Assembly: GCA_002395775.1 (NCBI GenBank) | Contig: DGUV01000027.1 | Coordinates: 1 to 40,819 of the forward strand | Direction of reading: 5' to 3' | Length of the DNA: 40,819 nucleotides | Source of the DNA: Prevotellaceae bacterium UBA4301 | GTDB lineage: Bacteria > Bacteroidota > Bacteroidia > Bacteroidales > Bacteroidaceae | Shown here: one piece after another, positions 1-8,300 of the stretch | Layout of the letters: the number at the start of each line of letters is the position of its first letter | Position numbering within the stretch: the stretch's first letter is position 1 | The notes under the pieces: model-generated | Seen by the model: only the letters and a program-made list of their open reading frames with translations | Databases searched by the model: none | What the model was told of the DNA's origin: nothing | Program-made: the position numbers and the translations under genes

Positions 1-9
1 AAAGTATTC

Positions 10-528
10 ATGATAAACTATGACCTAAAAAAAATACGCGCTATCATCATGGATGTTGATGGCGTGCTTAGCCAAGAAACCATACCAATGAATGAGGTTG
101 GAGTGCCCTGCCGTACAGTAAACATTAAGGACGGTTATGCACTGCAACTGGCCGTAAAGATGGGATTACGAGTAGCTGTCATCACAGGTGCAAGAGTGGA
201 GAGCGTACGCGTTCGATACGAAGGACTAGGCATAGAAGATGTCTTCATTGGGGCTGCTGTGAAAATGGGAATCTACGAAAAGCTGATTCAAAAATATGGT
301 CTGTGCGATGAGCAAGTGCTCTATGTAGGCGACGACATTCCCGACTACGAGGTGATGTGCCGCTGCGGATGTCCCTGCTGCCCCAGCGACGCTGCTGCAG
401 AAATTAAAGCCATAAGCCAATATATAAGCCCCATCAACGGTGGCATGGGATGCGTGCGTGATATCGTAGAACAGGTAATGCGCGCTCAAGGAATATGGAT
501 GGCTGACAAACGAGCTTTTGGATGGTAA
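10..528 (+). CDS. kdsC: 3-deoxy-D-manno-octulosonate 8-phosphate phosphatase (KdsC), HAD family
   Basis: KdsC removes the phosphate from Kdo-8-phosphate in the cytoplasm, giving free Kdo for the lipopolysaccharide inner core. The 172-residue length fits this small, cap-less HAD subfamily. The sequence shows HAD motif I (DVDGVL, residues 15-20, with the nucleophile and acid/base aspartates), motif II in VITGAR, and motif III/IV GDDIPD near residue 108. The GGMGCVRD segment near the C-terminus matches the family's GGxGAVRE tail. A cysteine-rich patch (CRCGCPCC) follows motif IV. The ATG lies only 9 bases from the window edge, so upstream signals cannot be judged. Its end overlaps or nearly touches maf, which suggests one transcript. 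The family call is confident; substrate is assigned by family knowledge. Confidence 0.9.
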   Translation: MINYDLKKIRAIIMDVDGVLSQETIPMNEVGVPCRTVNIKDGYALQLAVKMGLRVAVITGARVESVRVRYEGLGIEDVFIGAAVKMGIYEKLIQKYGLCDEQVLYVGDDIPDYEVMCRCGCPCCPSDAAAEIKAISQYISPINGGMGCVRDIVEQVMRAQGIWMADKRAFGW

Positions 529-548
529 ATTCTGTAAGCAATCTTATC

Positions 549-1130
549 ATGTTAAAACTGCAACACAAAATAGTACTAGCAAGCGGGAGCCCAAGACGCA
601 AGGAACTGCTGAGCGGTTTGGGGTTGGAGTTTGAAGTCAGGCTGTTACCGGGCATCGACGAGTCCTACCCCGAAGGCCTCACCGGTGAAGACATCGCTAT
701 GGCAATCTCAAAGAAGAAGGCCGATGCGTACAAAGACACGATGAAACCAGACGAACTCATCATTACGGCTGATACCATTGTCTGCCTCGATGGCCTGGTT
801 TTAGGCAAACCTCATGACGAAATAGAAGCCGTCAGTATGCTGAAAACCTTAAGAGGGAGAACACACCAAGTCATCACGGGCATAACATTACTTACCACAA
901 AACGGAAGCACTCCTTTGCAACCATCAGCCATGTTACCTTTGCCCACCTTTCGGACAAGGAAATAGATTATTACGTAACTCACTACCATCCCCTGGACAA
1001 GGCAGGAGCCTATGGCATACAGGAATGGATAGGCTATGTGGGCGTCGAAAGAATCGAAGGATCCTACTTCAATGTAATGGGTCTGCCTGTGCAACGACTT
1101 TACAAGGAACTTAAACAATTCACAATATGA
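549..1130 (+). CDS. maf: Maf family nucleoside-triphosphate pyrophosphatase
   Basis: Maf proteins hydrolyse non-canonical or pyrimidine nucleoside triphosphates to monophosphate and pyrophosphate (house-cleaning; overexpression is linked to septum inhibition in other bacteria). The protein begins with the family signature SGSPRRKELL, carries ADTIV with the catalytic Asp, the RGRTHQVITG segment, and DKAGAYGIQ near the C-terminus. I chose the ATG at 549 (193 residues) because the signature then sits near residue 10, as is usual. An in-frame ATG at 522 would add nine residues and overlap kdsC. The stop codon overlaps the next gene's start as ATGA, suggesting translational coupling. The ADT motif fits the YhdE-type dTTP/UTP branch; this sub-assignment is inference. 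Confidence 0.9.
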   Translation: MLKLQHKIVLASGSPRRKELLSGLGLEFEVRLLPGIDESYPEGLTGEDIAMAISKKKADAYKDTMKPDELIITADTIVCLDGLVLGKPHDEIEAVSMLKTLRGRTHQVITGITLLTTKRKHSFATISHVTFAHLSDKEIDYYVTHYHPLDKAGAYGIQEWIGYVGVERIEGSYFNVMGLPVQRLYKELKQFTI

Positions 1131-1624
1131 AAAAGATTTTTCTCTTACTTGCTCTTGCTGCCGTAGCTTTGGCCTGTTTGACAGCTTGCGGAGACGACGA
1201 AAAAGGAGCCATGCCTCCCATCTATCAAGGTTTTCGTGTGGAACCCTCCACTCGAGTGCATCCCGGTGACGTAGTAACTATTACAGCCGTGCAGGCACAA
1301 AAAGGACGCTATCTCTATGGCGCTAAGTATTCGTGGAGAATGAAACTAATGCTCACCAATGGCGACGAAACAGAACTTATAGGTGGAAGCGACGAAGGAG
1401 GTGAGAGTAAAGCCCAAGCTCCCACATGGACGATAGAAATTCCCGAGAATGTTGTTCTCGGCCGATATTCCTGTCAGTTCCAGGCATCATGGAATAATGC
1501 TGCCGACGGTGAAATCGGGACCTACAACGGAGGAACGGCCGATGGATGCGTGGGTAGTATCACGTCATCGTGTGCCACACTTTACAGTCGCGCCAATGGA
1601 AGTTTTGCATTAATCGTGGAGTAA
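1127..1624 (+). CDS. small predicted lipoprotein, unknown function
   Basis: This 165-residue protein starts with a lipoprotein signal peptide: basic MKK, a hydrophobic run, and a lipobox LTAC with the lipidated Cys at residue 21, followed by GDDE (acidic residues typical of surface-exported Bacteroidota lipoproteins). The rest looks like one all-beta domain with alternating hydrophobic strands, for example GDVVTITAVQ, TWTIEIPE and YSCQFQASW, resembling an immunoglobulin-like fold; I recognise no named family. Its ATG overlaps the maf stop (ATGA), and it ends 41 bases before a TonB-dependent receptor. A surface lipoprotein partner for that receptor is a reasonable guess but is not shown; it is far too short and unlike SusD. 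Confidence 0.75.
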   Translation: MKKIFLLLALAAVALACLTACGDDEKGAMPPIYQGFRVEPSTRVHPGDVVTITAVQAQKGRYLYGAKYSWRMKLMLTNGDETELIGGSDEGGESKAQAPTWTIEIPENVVLGRYSCQFQASWNNAADGEIGTYNGGTADGCVGSITSSCATLYSRANGSFALIVE

Positions 1625-1665
1625 GTTGCACAATAAATGACTCATGTGCGCGTTATATTAAAGTA

Positions 1666-4053
1666 ATGAAACGAACGCTCACTGCCCTACTTCTCCTCCT
1701 TGCCACCCTCGTGGGAACGGCACAAGAAGCAACCGACACCGCAAAGGTGAGATTGCGCGGGTCTGTCGTCGATGAAAACCAGGAACCTATACCCATGGTC
1801 ATGGTGCGCATCGAAGGTCAGGGCATTGCTACCACAGCAAATCTGGACGGCAAGTACAACATCACTTTTCGCACGGCAGACAGTGTGGTGGTTGTCTATC
1901 AGATGATAGGATTCCAAAAGCGCCAGCGCGTACTGCGAAAGCCCACGGGCGAACTGGTACTGAATATCGTCATGAAATCTAATGACCGAGAATTTAACGT
2001 AGTGGTTGTCACTGAGCAACGACGCCAGATGAACCAGACTCAGACACTAAACACCGAAGAACTCCGCCGTTTACCATCGACCACAGGAAATGCCGTGGAG
2101 GAACTAGTAGCCACGCAAGCTGGCGTGTCTTCCCACAACGAACTATCAAGTCAGTATAACGTCCGTGGAGGTTCATTTGACGAAAACTTTGTCTATATTA
2201 ATGGTGTCGAAATCTATCGTCCCTTGCTCATCAGCTCAGGACAGCAAGAAGGTCTATCGGTCATAAACAGCGACATGGTGGAAAGAGTTGATTTCTCAGC
2301 CGGAGGCTTCGAGGCAAAATATGGTGATAAGATGTCAAGTGTGCTCGATATCACTTACCATCGTCCCCGTGGATGGGAAGGTTCATTACAAGGTTCATTG
2401 TTGGGTGCAAATGCTTATGCGGGCTATGGCACAAAGAAAGTATCCTTTTCCAACGGACTGCGATACAAGACTAACCAATATATGCTTGGTTCGCTGGAAA
2501 CGAAAGGCGAATACCGTCCGAAATTTCTCGACTACCAGGCTTACTTTTCATGGTCGCCATCACGAAACTGGACTTTTGACGTTATCGGATACATTTCGAA
2601 GAACAACTACAACTTCGCACCCAAGGACCGCGAGACACGCTTTGGAACAATGGAGGATGTGAAGAGTTTCAAAGTCTATTTCGACGGCAAGGAGGAAGAC
2701 CTATTCCGCACCCTCTTCGGCACAGCTAAACTCACTCGCCGTCTCAACGAGCGTTCCAGTCTCTCGCTGGCCTTCTCTGCCTTCTCTACCAAGGAACGCG
2801 AAACCTATGACATACAGGGCCAGTATTGGCTTAATGAAACTAATGGCGACGAGCAGTTGGGCGTTGGAACCTACATGGAGCATGCCCGCAACCTGCTCAC
2901 CAGCAACAGTAAAAATATAAAATTGAACTACGACCTGCGCCGGGGCAACCATACTTTGCTTGCTGGAATAGGATGGAAACACGAAAGTATCAAAGAGAAC
3001 TCACGCGAATGGGAAAGTCGCGACTCCAGCGGATATAGCATACCCCATACCGGGGAGGATCTTATGCTAATCTACAATTTGAAGAGCGTTAACAAGATCT
3101 CAAGTAATCACATGGAGATCTGCCTCCAAGACACCTGGCGAAAGGAATCTAGCGTGGGCACGCTGAGCGTTAACTATGGCGCTCGTCTATCCTACTGGAC
3201 ATGGAATAAAGAATGGCTCATCTCGCCGCGCGTAAGCATGGGCTTTGTGCCGAAGAAAAATGACAACTTCACATTCCGCTTGGCAACAGGCCTTTACTAT
3301 CAACGGCCCTTCTACAAGGAATTGCGCGACACAGTGACAACGAACGGAAATACACGAGTTCGATTGAATAAAGATATCAAGTCGCAACGCTCCTTCCAAG
3401 TGCTGGCAGCCATGGAGTACAAGTTCCGCATCATGGATCGACCTTTCCGCTTCACTACTGAGGTCTATTACAAAGCTCAAAGTCGCATTAACCCCTATAA
3501 CGTCGATAATGTGAAGGTGGTCTACTACGGACAAAACATCGCCAAGGGTTTTGTTACAGGCATAGATCTCAAAGTGTATGGCGAAATGGTAAAGGGTACT
3601 GACTCTTGGATAAGTTTTGGACTGATGAAAGCTCAGATGACACTTAATGGCAAGAAGATACCTCAGCCCACCGACCAACGCTGGAATATAAACTTCTTTT
3701 TCAGTGACTACTTCCCAAACACGACACGATGGAAGATGAATCTAAAAGCCTCGTTTGCCGACGGCCTGCCCTTCGGTCCGCCCCATACAGGACTTGAGCG
3801 TCAAGCCTTCCGTGCACCAGCCTACAAGCGTGTAGACATTGGCATGAACTATCGTGCCCTCAATAACGAAGATCGGCATTTGCGGCACAATGCCGTGAGA
3901 AACATTTGGTTGGGACTCGACTGTTTCAATATTTTTGGATTCTCCAATGTTTCGGGCTACTACTGGGTGACGGATGTCGTGGGCAGCCAATATGCCGTGC
4001 CAAACTACCTTACTGGTCGAATGGTTAATGCCCGTGTGCTAATTGAATTCTAA
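1666..4053 (+). CDS. TonB-dependent outer-membrane receptor with carboxypeptidase-regulatory-like N-domain
   Basis: This is an outer-membrane beta-barrel that would import a ligand using TonB energy. I start at the ATG at 1666 (795 residues), where a clear signal peptide begins (MKRTLTALLLLLATLVGTAQ); the frame is open further upstream but overlaps the lipoprotein gene. Residues about 25-105 form a carboxypeptidase D regulatory-like beta domain (VRLRGSVVDENQEPIPMV). Residues about 130-230 form the plug, with YNVRGGSFDENFVYINGVEI. The remainder is barrel with many aromatic strand ends, and the protein ends in ...LIEF, a typical terminal aromatic. At about 800 residues it is smaller than SusC proteins (about 1000), and no SusD follows. 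Substrate unknown. Confidence 0.88.
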   Translation: MKRTLTALLLLLATLVGTAQEATDTAKVRLRGSVVDENQEPIPMVMVRIEGQGIATTANLDGKYNITFRTADSVVVVYQMIGFQKRQRVLRKPTGELVLNIVMKSNDREFNVVVVTEQRRQMNQTQTLNTEELRRLPSTTGNAVEELVATQAGVSSHNELSSQYNVRGGSFDENFVYINGVEIYRPLLISSGQQEGLSVINSDMVERVDFSAGGFEAKYGDKMSSVLDITYHRPRGWEGSLQGSLLGANAYAGYGTKKVSFSNGLRYKTNQYMLGSLETKGEYRPKFLDYQAYFSWSPSRNWTFDVIGYISKNNYNFAPKDRETRFGTMEDVKSFKVYFDGKEEDLFRTLFGTAKLTRRLNERSSLSLAFSAFSTKERETYDIQGQYWLNETNGDEQLGVGTYMEHARNLLTSNSKNIKLNYDLRRGNHTLLAGIGWKHESIKENSREWESRDSSGYSIPHTGEDLMLIYNLKSVNKISSNHMEICLQDTWRKESSVGTLSVNYGARLSYWTWNKEWLISPRVSMGFVPKKNDNFTFRLATGLYYQRPFYKELRDTVTTNGNTRVRLNKDIKSQRSFQVLAAMEYKFRIMDRPFRFTTEVYYKAQSRINPYNVDNVKVVYYGQNIAKGFVTGIDLKVYGEMVKGTDSWISFGLMKAQMTLNGKKIPQPTDQRWNINFFFSDYFPNTTRWKMNLKASFADGLPFGPPHTGLERQAFRAPAYKRVDIGMNYRALNNEDRHLRHNAVRNIWLGLDCFNIFGFSNVSGYYWVTDVVGSQYAVPNYLTGRMVNARVLIEF

Positions 4054-4093
4054 AATAATGGAAACAGAGGAGCACAGTTTAAGAAATAATTTG

Positions 4094-4101
4094 TAACTTT
4101 G
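4094..4101 (+). promoter_or_regulatory. Bacteroidota -7 promoter box for methylmalonyl-CoA epimerase
   Basis: TAACTTTG matches the TAnnTTTG -7 consensus exactly and lies 26 bases before the epimerase ATG. I see no convincing TTG/TTTG at 19-21 bp upstream, so the -33 element is weak or absent. Confidence 0.6.
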
Positions 4102-4127
4102 CATAACCTTTAACTTTAAATATTATT

Positions 4128-4532
4128 ATGAAAATTTCAAGAATTGAACATTTGGGCATTGCCGTACAAAGTATCGAAGCCGTGCTGCCCTATTTCCAGG
4201 ACGTACTGGGACTGGAAGTGTACAAAACCGAGGTTGTTGAAGACCAGAAGGTAAAGACCGCTTTCTTGAAGGTGGGAGAAGTAAAGCTGGAACTCCTTGA
4301 GCCCACTTGTCCCGAGAGTACTGTGCAGAAATTTCTCGACAACGGAGGCCGTGGCGTCCATCATGTTGCCTTTAAGGTCGAGGATGGGGTATCTGAAGCC
4401 CTTGCCATGTGCGACGAGAAAGGCCTGCGCCTGATCGACAAGGCTCCCCGTAAGGGTGCTGATGGGCTGCACATTGCATTCTTGCATCCCAAATCTACCT
4501 GTGGCATTCTCACAGAACTCTGTGAAGAATAA
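4128..4532 (+). CDS. mce: methylmalonyl-CoA epimerase
   Basis: The enzyme interconverts (2R)- and (2S)-methylmalonyl-CoA, a step in the succinate-to-propionate route common in Bacteroidales. The 134-residue protein is a vicinal oxygen chelate fold of two beta-alpha-beta-beta-beta modules. It starts with RIEHLGIAV (metal His near residue 8), has LELLEP, GVHHVAFKV (second metal His) and ends with ILTELCE carrying the metal/catalytic Glu. Length is normal. It is a single-gene unit: its own -7 box lies upstream and a strong hairpin terminator follows. The mutase and decarboxylase partners are not in this window. Other glyoxalase-fold enzymes are possible, but the GGRGVHHVAF and LELLEP context fits the epimerase well. 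Confidence 0.92.
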   Translation: MKISRIEHLGIAVQSIEAVLPYFQDVLGLEVYKTEVVEDQKVKTAFLKVGEVKLELLEPTCPESTVQKFLDNGGRGVHHVAFKVEDGVSEALAMCDEKGLRLIDKAPRKGADGLHIAFLHPKSTCGILTELCEE

Positions 4533-4549
4533 TCTTACATAGGAGTTAG

Positions 4550-4586
4550 AAAAAGGCGAGCCTTAATTTTGAGGCTCGCCTTTTTT
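4550..4586. terminator. bidirectional intrinsic terminator between mce and panD
   Basis: The 10-bp arm AGGCGAGCCT (4554-4563) pairs with AGGCTCGCCT (4572-4581) across an 8-base loop. An A-run lies on the left and a T-run on the right, so the hairpin is followed by T residues on both strands. It lies between convergent mce (+) and panD (-) and can end both transcripts. Confidence 0.9.
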
Positions 4587-4607
4587 ATGTAAAATGAATG
4601 ACAGCAA

Positions 4608-4949
4608 CTAAACACGGTTGTTCTCGGGAAATACCACTTTAGGGGTAAAGCTGCGCGCCTCCTCATAGTCCATCATTGCATAGGCCATGATGATGACCAC
4701 ATCGTCTACCTGCACCTTACGGGCTGCTGCGCCATTGAGACATATGCATCCGCTTCCACGTTCGCCTTTGATGACATAAGTATCAAAACGTTCACCATTA
4801 TTATTGTTTACAATATGCACACGCTCACCTGCAATTAGCCCAGCAGCGTCCATGAGATCCTCGTCTATGGTAATAGACCCCATGTATTTAAGGTTGGCTT
4901 CCGTCACCCTGACACAATGCAACTTCGATTTCAGTATTTCAATCAGCAT
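4608..4949 (-). CDS. panD: aspartate 1-decarboxylase (pyruvoyl enzyme)
   Basis: PanD decarboxylates L-aspartate to beta-alanine for pantothenate and coenzyme A synthesis. The 113-residue length is typical of the proenzyme. It begins MLIEILKSKLHCVRVTEANL, and the self-cleavage site is visible as Gly24-Ser25 in YMGSITID, where Ser25 becomes the pyruvoyl group. The conserved Tyr (TYVIKGERGSG) and NGAAAR, which binds substrate, are present. It lies 5 bases downstream of panC, and the two form an operon making both steps that join beta-alanine to pantoate. Nothing is odd in the sequence. Confidence 0.96.
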   Translation of the reverse strand: MLIEILKSKLHCVRVTEANLKYMGSITIDEDLMDAAGLIAGERVHIVNNNNGERFDTYVIKGERGSGCICLNGAAARKVQVDDVVIIMAYAMMDYEEARSFTPKVVFPENNRV

Positions 4950-4954
4950 AGCCG

Positions 4955-5806
4955 TTAACTTTTATATCTGATATGATCAATGAGACGAATGGGTTGACTT
5001 CCGCAAAATACGGTAATGCAACCCACAATATCATCACTCTCTGTCCAGTCGTGAACATCAGCAAGAGACTTACCATCCACAATGCTGTAGTACTGTACCT
5101 GCAACCCGTCGATATTATTAATTTGCTCTATTACGCGGAGCCGCACCTCGTCAACACCCATCATCTTAGCCCATGTGAGGCTCTCATGCAACGTCTGATA
5201 AATGTGACTAGCTATTTGGCGTTCTTCCGCGGTAAGCAAAGAGTTGCGACTGCTCATTGCCAGTCCGCTTTTCTCTCGAACGACAGGACAGGGAACGATC
5301 TCAATCTTAAAGCTATAATCAGCAACCATACGTCGAATAACGGCTATCTGCTGAAAATCCTTCTCACCAAAATAGGCACGATCTGGTTCAACCATCACAA
5401 ACAGCTTGCTCACAATCTGGCAAACACCATTGAAATGACCTGGACGGAAGGCACCTTCCATCACACTGTCAGTGGGTGGATAGCTAAAGTGTCGCGTATC
5501 AGGTTCTGGATAGACCTCACTAACCGAAGGGGCAAAAGCAATTGTCGCGCCACATGAATCAAGCAACTTACAGTCGGCTTCAAGCGTGCGCGGATACTTA
5601 GCAAGATCAGTGGGGTCATTGAACTGAGTTGGATTAAGGAATACACTGACAACTGTCACATCGTTTTCAATCACACTACGACGTACAAGCGAAGCATGTC
5701 CTTCATGCAGGGCACCCATCGTGGGCACAAGTCCCACACTCTTTCCCTCGCTACGCACCTTGGCAAGTTCGGAACGTAACGAAGCAATAGTAGAAATAAC
5801 TTTCAT
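4955..5806 (-). CDS. panC: pantothenate synthetase
   Basis: PanC condenses pantoate and beta-alanine with ATP, through a pantoyl-adenylate. With the start at 5806 (MKVISTIASL) the protein has 283 residues, the usual family length; in-frame ATGs lie at 5809 and 5824. The nucleotidyltransferase signature PTMGALHEGH is at residues 28-37, with the HxGH-type histidines at 34 and 37. NPTQFN, GEKDFQQ and the KMSKS-like AMSSRN motif follow in order. It lies directly upstream of panD and diverges from the GT5-like gene. A -7 box on the minus strand at 5844-5851 is the likely promoter. High confidence. Confidence 0.96.
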   Translation of the reverse strand: MKVISTIASLRSELAKVRSEGKSVGLVPTMGALHEGHASLVRRSVIENDVTVVSVFLNPTQFNDPTDLAKYPRTLEADCKLLDSCGATIAFAPSVSEVYPEPDTRHFSYPPTDSVMEGAFRPGHFNGVCQIVSKLFVMVEPDRAYFGEKDFQQIAVIRRMVADYSFKIEIVPCPVVREKSGLAMSSRNSLLTAEERQIASHIYQTLHESLTWAKMMGVDEVRLRVIEQINNIDGLQVQYYSIVDGKSLADVHDWTESDDIVGCITVFCGSQPIRLIDHIRYKS

Positions 5807-5843
5807 CATTGATAACAACGTCAACTTTCTGTTTAAGCGGTGC

Positions 5844-5851
5844 CAAAGTTA
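5844..5851 (-). promoter_or_regulatory. -7 promoter box for panC-panD
   Basis: CAAAGTTA on the plus strand reads TAACTTTG on the minus strand, an exact TAnnTTTG, 37 bases before the panC start. A CAAA (TTTG on the minus strand) at 5876-5879 is 24 bp away, longer than the usual 19-21. Confidence 0.55.
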
Positions 5852-5957
5852 GTGCAATTCGTCGACATAACGAAACAAACAGCATAAGAAAACGCTAAAA
5901 AACATGAAATATAGGGTAAAAAGGCACGAAAAAGGGCATTTTGTAAAAGATTATTTG

Positions 5958-5965
5958 TAACTTTG
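5958..5965 (+). promoter_or_regulatory. -7 promoter box for the GT5-like / DUF4270 / nth operon
   Basis: TAACTTTG, an exact TAnnTTTG, lies 23 bases before the ATG at 5989. It faces away from the panC promoter within the same 182-bp intergenic region. A TTTG at 5940-5943 is only 14 bp upstream, so the -33 element is uncertain. Confidence 0.6.
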
Positions 5966-5988
5966 CATCGAAAAATTGATTACAAGAG

Positions 5989-6798
5989 ATGAAAGCGGAG
6001 AAGATTTTATTCATAACTCAGGAGATTAATCCTTATGTGCCCGAGTCCAACCTGACCAAGTTGGGTCGCGACATCCCTATCGCTGCGCTTGACATGAACC
6101 GCGAAATTCGTACTTTTATGCCGAAGTGGGGCAACATTAACGAACGCCGCAACCAACTCCACCCCGTTCAGCGTATTTCTGGAATGAATCTCATTGTTAA
6201 TGACACAGATTACCAACTTATCATTAAGGTAGCCTCCATCGTTGGTACACGCATGCAGGTTTATTTCATCGATGATGACGAATTCTTTGCCAAGCGACTT
6301 GCCGAGCGTGACCGCGAGGGTATAGAGTATTCCGATAACTTTGCCCGTGCTGTCTTTTATGCCCGAAGTGTGCTTGAGACTGTAAAGAAACTACGTTGGA
6401 CACCTGATGTGGTACACTGCCAAGGATGGATCTCTTCAATAGTTCCCCTCTATCTGAAAACTGCCTATGCTGATGAGCCCTGTTTCCGTGACTGCCGCGT
6501 AGTTTATTCCGTCACTCCCCATGGGCTCACTCTACCCAGCGGTCCCAATGCCGGGCAGATTATAGAATATCGTAACGCCAATGCTGACTGCATAGCCGAG
6601 TTCGGCGATAATTTAATGCCAAATGATTGGTTAAAATTGGCCATCAAATACTCTGACGGCATTGCGTTTGAGCGTAATCAGCCCCAATCCGCTGTCATGA
6701 AATATGCAAAAGCTACCGGAAAGCCCATAATTGCCGGAACCAAACTTACTCCTGACGACTTTATAAATCTCTTCGACCAAGTGTGGGAAAAGAAATAA
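5989..6798 (+). CDS. GT5 starch/glycogen synthase-like protein, N-terminal Rossmann half only
   Basis: The 269 residues resemble the N-terminal catalytic domain of bacterial glycogen synthase (GT5): KILFITQEINPY at the start, IRTFMPKWG, VYFIDDDEFF, FARAVFYAR, then PDVVHCQGW (the DVVHxHDW-like strand) and VVYSVTPHGL. Full GT5 enzymes have about 470-480 residues with a second Rossmann domain carrying the donor-binding EPCG-like region; that half is absent, and the protein ends cleanly. The K-T-G-G-L loop that contacts ADP-glucose near residue 15 is replaced by SNLTKLGRD. So classical glycogen synthesis is doubtful, and a structural, regulatory or different transferase role is possible. It is followed 31 bases later by a DUF4270 lipoprotein, suggesting a linked envelope function. 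Confidence 0.7.
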   Translation: MKAEKILFITQEINPYVPESNLTKLGRDIPIAALDMNREIRTFMPKWGNINERRNQLHPVQRISGMNLIVNDTDYQLIIKVASIVGTRMQVYFIDDDEFFAKRLAERDREGIEYSDNFARAVFYARSVLETVKKLRWTPDVVHCQGWISSIVPLYLKTAYADEPCFRDCRVVYSVTPHGLTLPSGPNAGQIIEYRNANADCIAEFGDNLMPNDWLKLAIKYSDGIAFERNQPQSAVMKYAKATGKPIIAGTKLTPDDFINLFDQVWEKK

Positions 6799-6829
6799 AG
6801 TCGGAAAGCTCAATCCCACCATTCCACAA

Positions 6830-8281
6830 ATGAAGAAAAGATTCCCCATTCTATTGGCCTCGTGCCTTCTACTCATGGTCACATCATCATGTGACGATAA
6901 CACTGGCACTCTGGGCATACGTTCCGATGCTGATGGCATTAGCAACTCCATGCAGGTATTTCAGATATATAGCCGATCACTTGCCATGGATTCCGTATTA
7001 GCCAATAGCACTAAGAGTTTTCTCGGCCAGGTAATTGACCCTGAAACAGGAGCTGAGATTCAAGCAGACTTCGCCGCACAGTTCTACACGTTTGAAAACT
7101 ATGAATTCCCTAACCGCGACATGATGGTTGGCGACAAAGATGGCCGTGAGACTCGTGGAGTGGTACAATGTGACTCATGTGAAGTTCGCTTATATTTTGA
7201 CAGCTATCAGGGTGATTCTAACAATCCTATGAAGATAGAGGTATTTGAGCTCTCTTCCAGTCATTTACTCAGTGAAGATTCGGTTTATTATTCCGACGTA
7301 GATCTTTCGCAATTTCTGCCAGCTGATGCCCGTCCCTTAGCCTCACGCGTCTTTACGCCACGCGACTATAACCAATCGTCCACCACACTATCAAGTTCCG
7401 CCTATAACGCGAATGTTAGCATCAGGCTGCCAGCAGCACTCGGACAGCGCATAATGAACAGCTATTATGAAAAGCCCAGCCGCTTTGCCTCATCCTATAA
7501 TTTCATTCGCGAGGTTCTCCCCGGACTCTACTTTCGCACCTCTGGCGGACAGGGGACTATGTTATCTGTCTATGTAGGTACATTCAACATATATTATCGC
7601 TATGCCGATGAAATTGAAGATACTATCTATGGTGGTCTGACACGTTTTGCTGCCACGCCCGAAGTCATCCAAAGTACCCACTTCCGTAACAGTGACATCA
7701 GTCCGTTGTTATCCGATCAAAGTTGCACCTATCTGAAAACCCCTGCTGGTCTGTGTACCGAGCTAACACTGCCCATAGACCAACTCTTTTGCGGCGAGCA
7801 TTCCAATGATAGTATCAGCCTTGCCAGCATAACCCTTACCCGATACAATAAGCCACAGACTGGTTATCAACTTTCAATACCAGGAGAACTACTCATGGTA
7901 CGTAAATCTGAGGCAAACGATTTTTTTGCCAAGCATCAAGTCAGCAATGGACGAACGAGTTTCACTACAACATTCAATTCTACCTACAACACTTATACGT
8001 TTGACAACATTGGCCGCCTGCTTACCTATTGCCAGAATGAACATCGCAAAATGCAACAAGACCACGCGGCTGGTAAATTAAGCAATGAGGCCTGGGAACA
8101 CTACCTTGAGAACTGGAACAAGGTGCTACTTATTCCAGTCATCACAAGTTCTACAACGCGCGATGGATATACTGTTCAAGTCAGTGTCAATCATGACCTC
8201 AGCCTATCCAGCATTCGATTGGTTGGTGGCACCAACACCATACCCATGCAAGTTGTCTATAGCAAGTTCTATCAAGAGTGA
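6830..8281 (+). CDS. DUF4270 family lipoprotein
   Basis: A 483-residue predicted lipoprotein: MKKRFPILLA signal, lipobox TSSC with lipidated Cys21, then DDN. The pattern just after it (TGTLGI, then SRSLAMDSVLANSTKSFLGQVIDPETG) and the later TLPIDQL segment match what I know of DUF4270, a Bacteroidota-specific family of unknown function that is mainly beta and cell-surface or periplasmic. It lies in an operon with the GT5-like protein and endonuclease III. Many predicted strands, no transmembrane segment and no catalytic motif are visible. I assign the family from pattern recognition; the function is unknown. Confidence 0.75.
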   Translation: MKKRFPILLASCLLLMVTSSCDDNTGTLGIRSDADGISNSMQVFQIYSRSLAMDSVLANSTKSFLGQVIDPETGAEIQADFAAQFYTFENYEFPNRDMMVGDKDGRETRGVVQCDSCEVRLYFDSYQGDSNNPMKIEVFELSSSHLLSEDSVYYSDVDLSQFLPADARPLASRVFTPRDYNQSSTTLSSSAYNANVSIRLPAALGQRIMNSYYEKPSRFASSYNFIREVLPGLYFRTSGGQGTMLSVYVGTFNIYYRYADEIEDTIYGGLTRFAATPEVIQSTHFRNSDISPLLSDQSCTYLKTPAGLCTELTLPIDQLFCGEHSNDSISLASITLTRYNKPQTGYQLSIPGELLMVRKSEANDFFAKHQVSNGRTSFTTTFNSTYNTYTFDNIGRLLTYCQNEHRKMQQDHAAGKLSNEAWEHYLENWNKVLLIPVITSSTTRDGYTVQVSVNHDLSLSSIRLVGGTNTIPMQVVYSKFYQE

Positions 8282-8300
8282 AAGGAGGGCTCCTTTTACG

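Noticed and set aside
1570..1665. Longer N-terminus of the TonB receptor
   Set aside because: The extension overlaps the lipoprotein gene and precedes a clear signal peptide starting at 1666.
4973..5557. Plus-strand frame of 194 codons inside panC
   Set aside because: panC is secure on the minus strand; this is its shadow.
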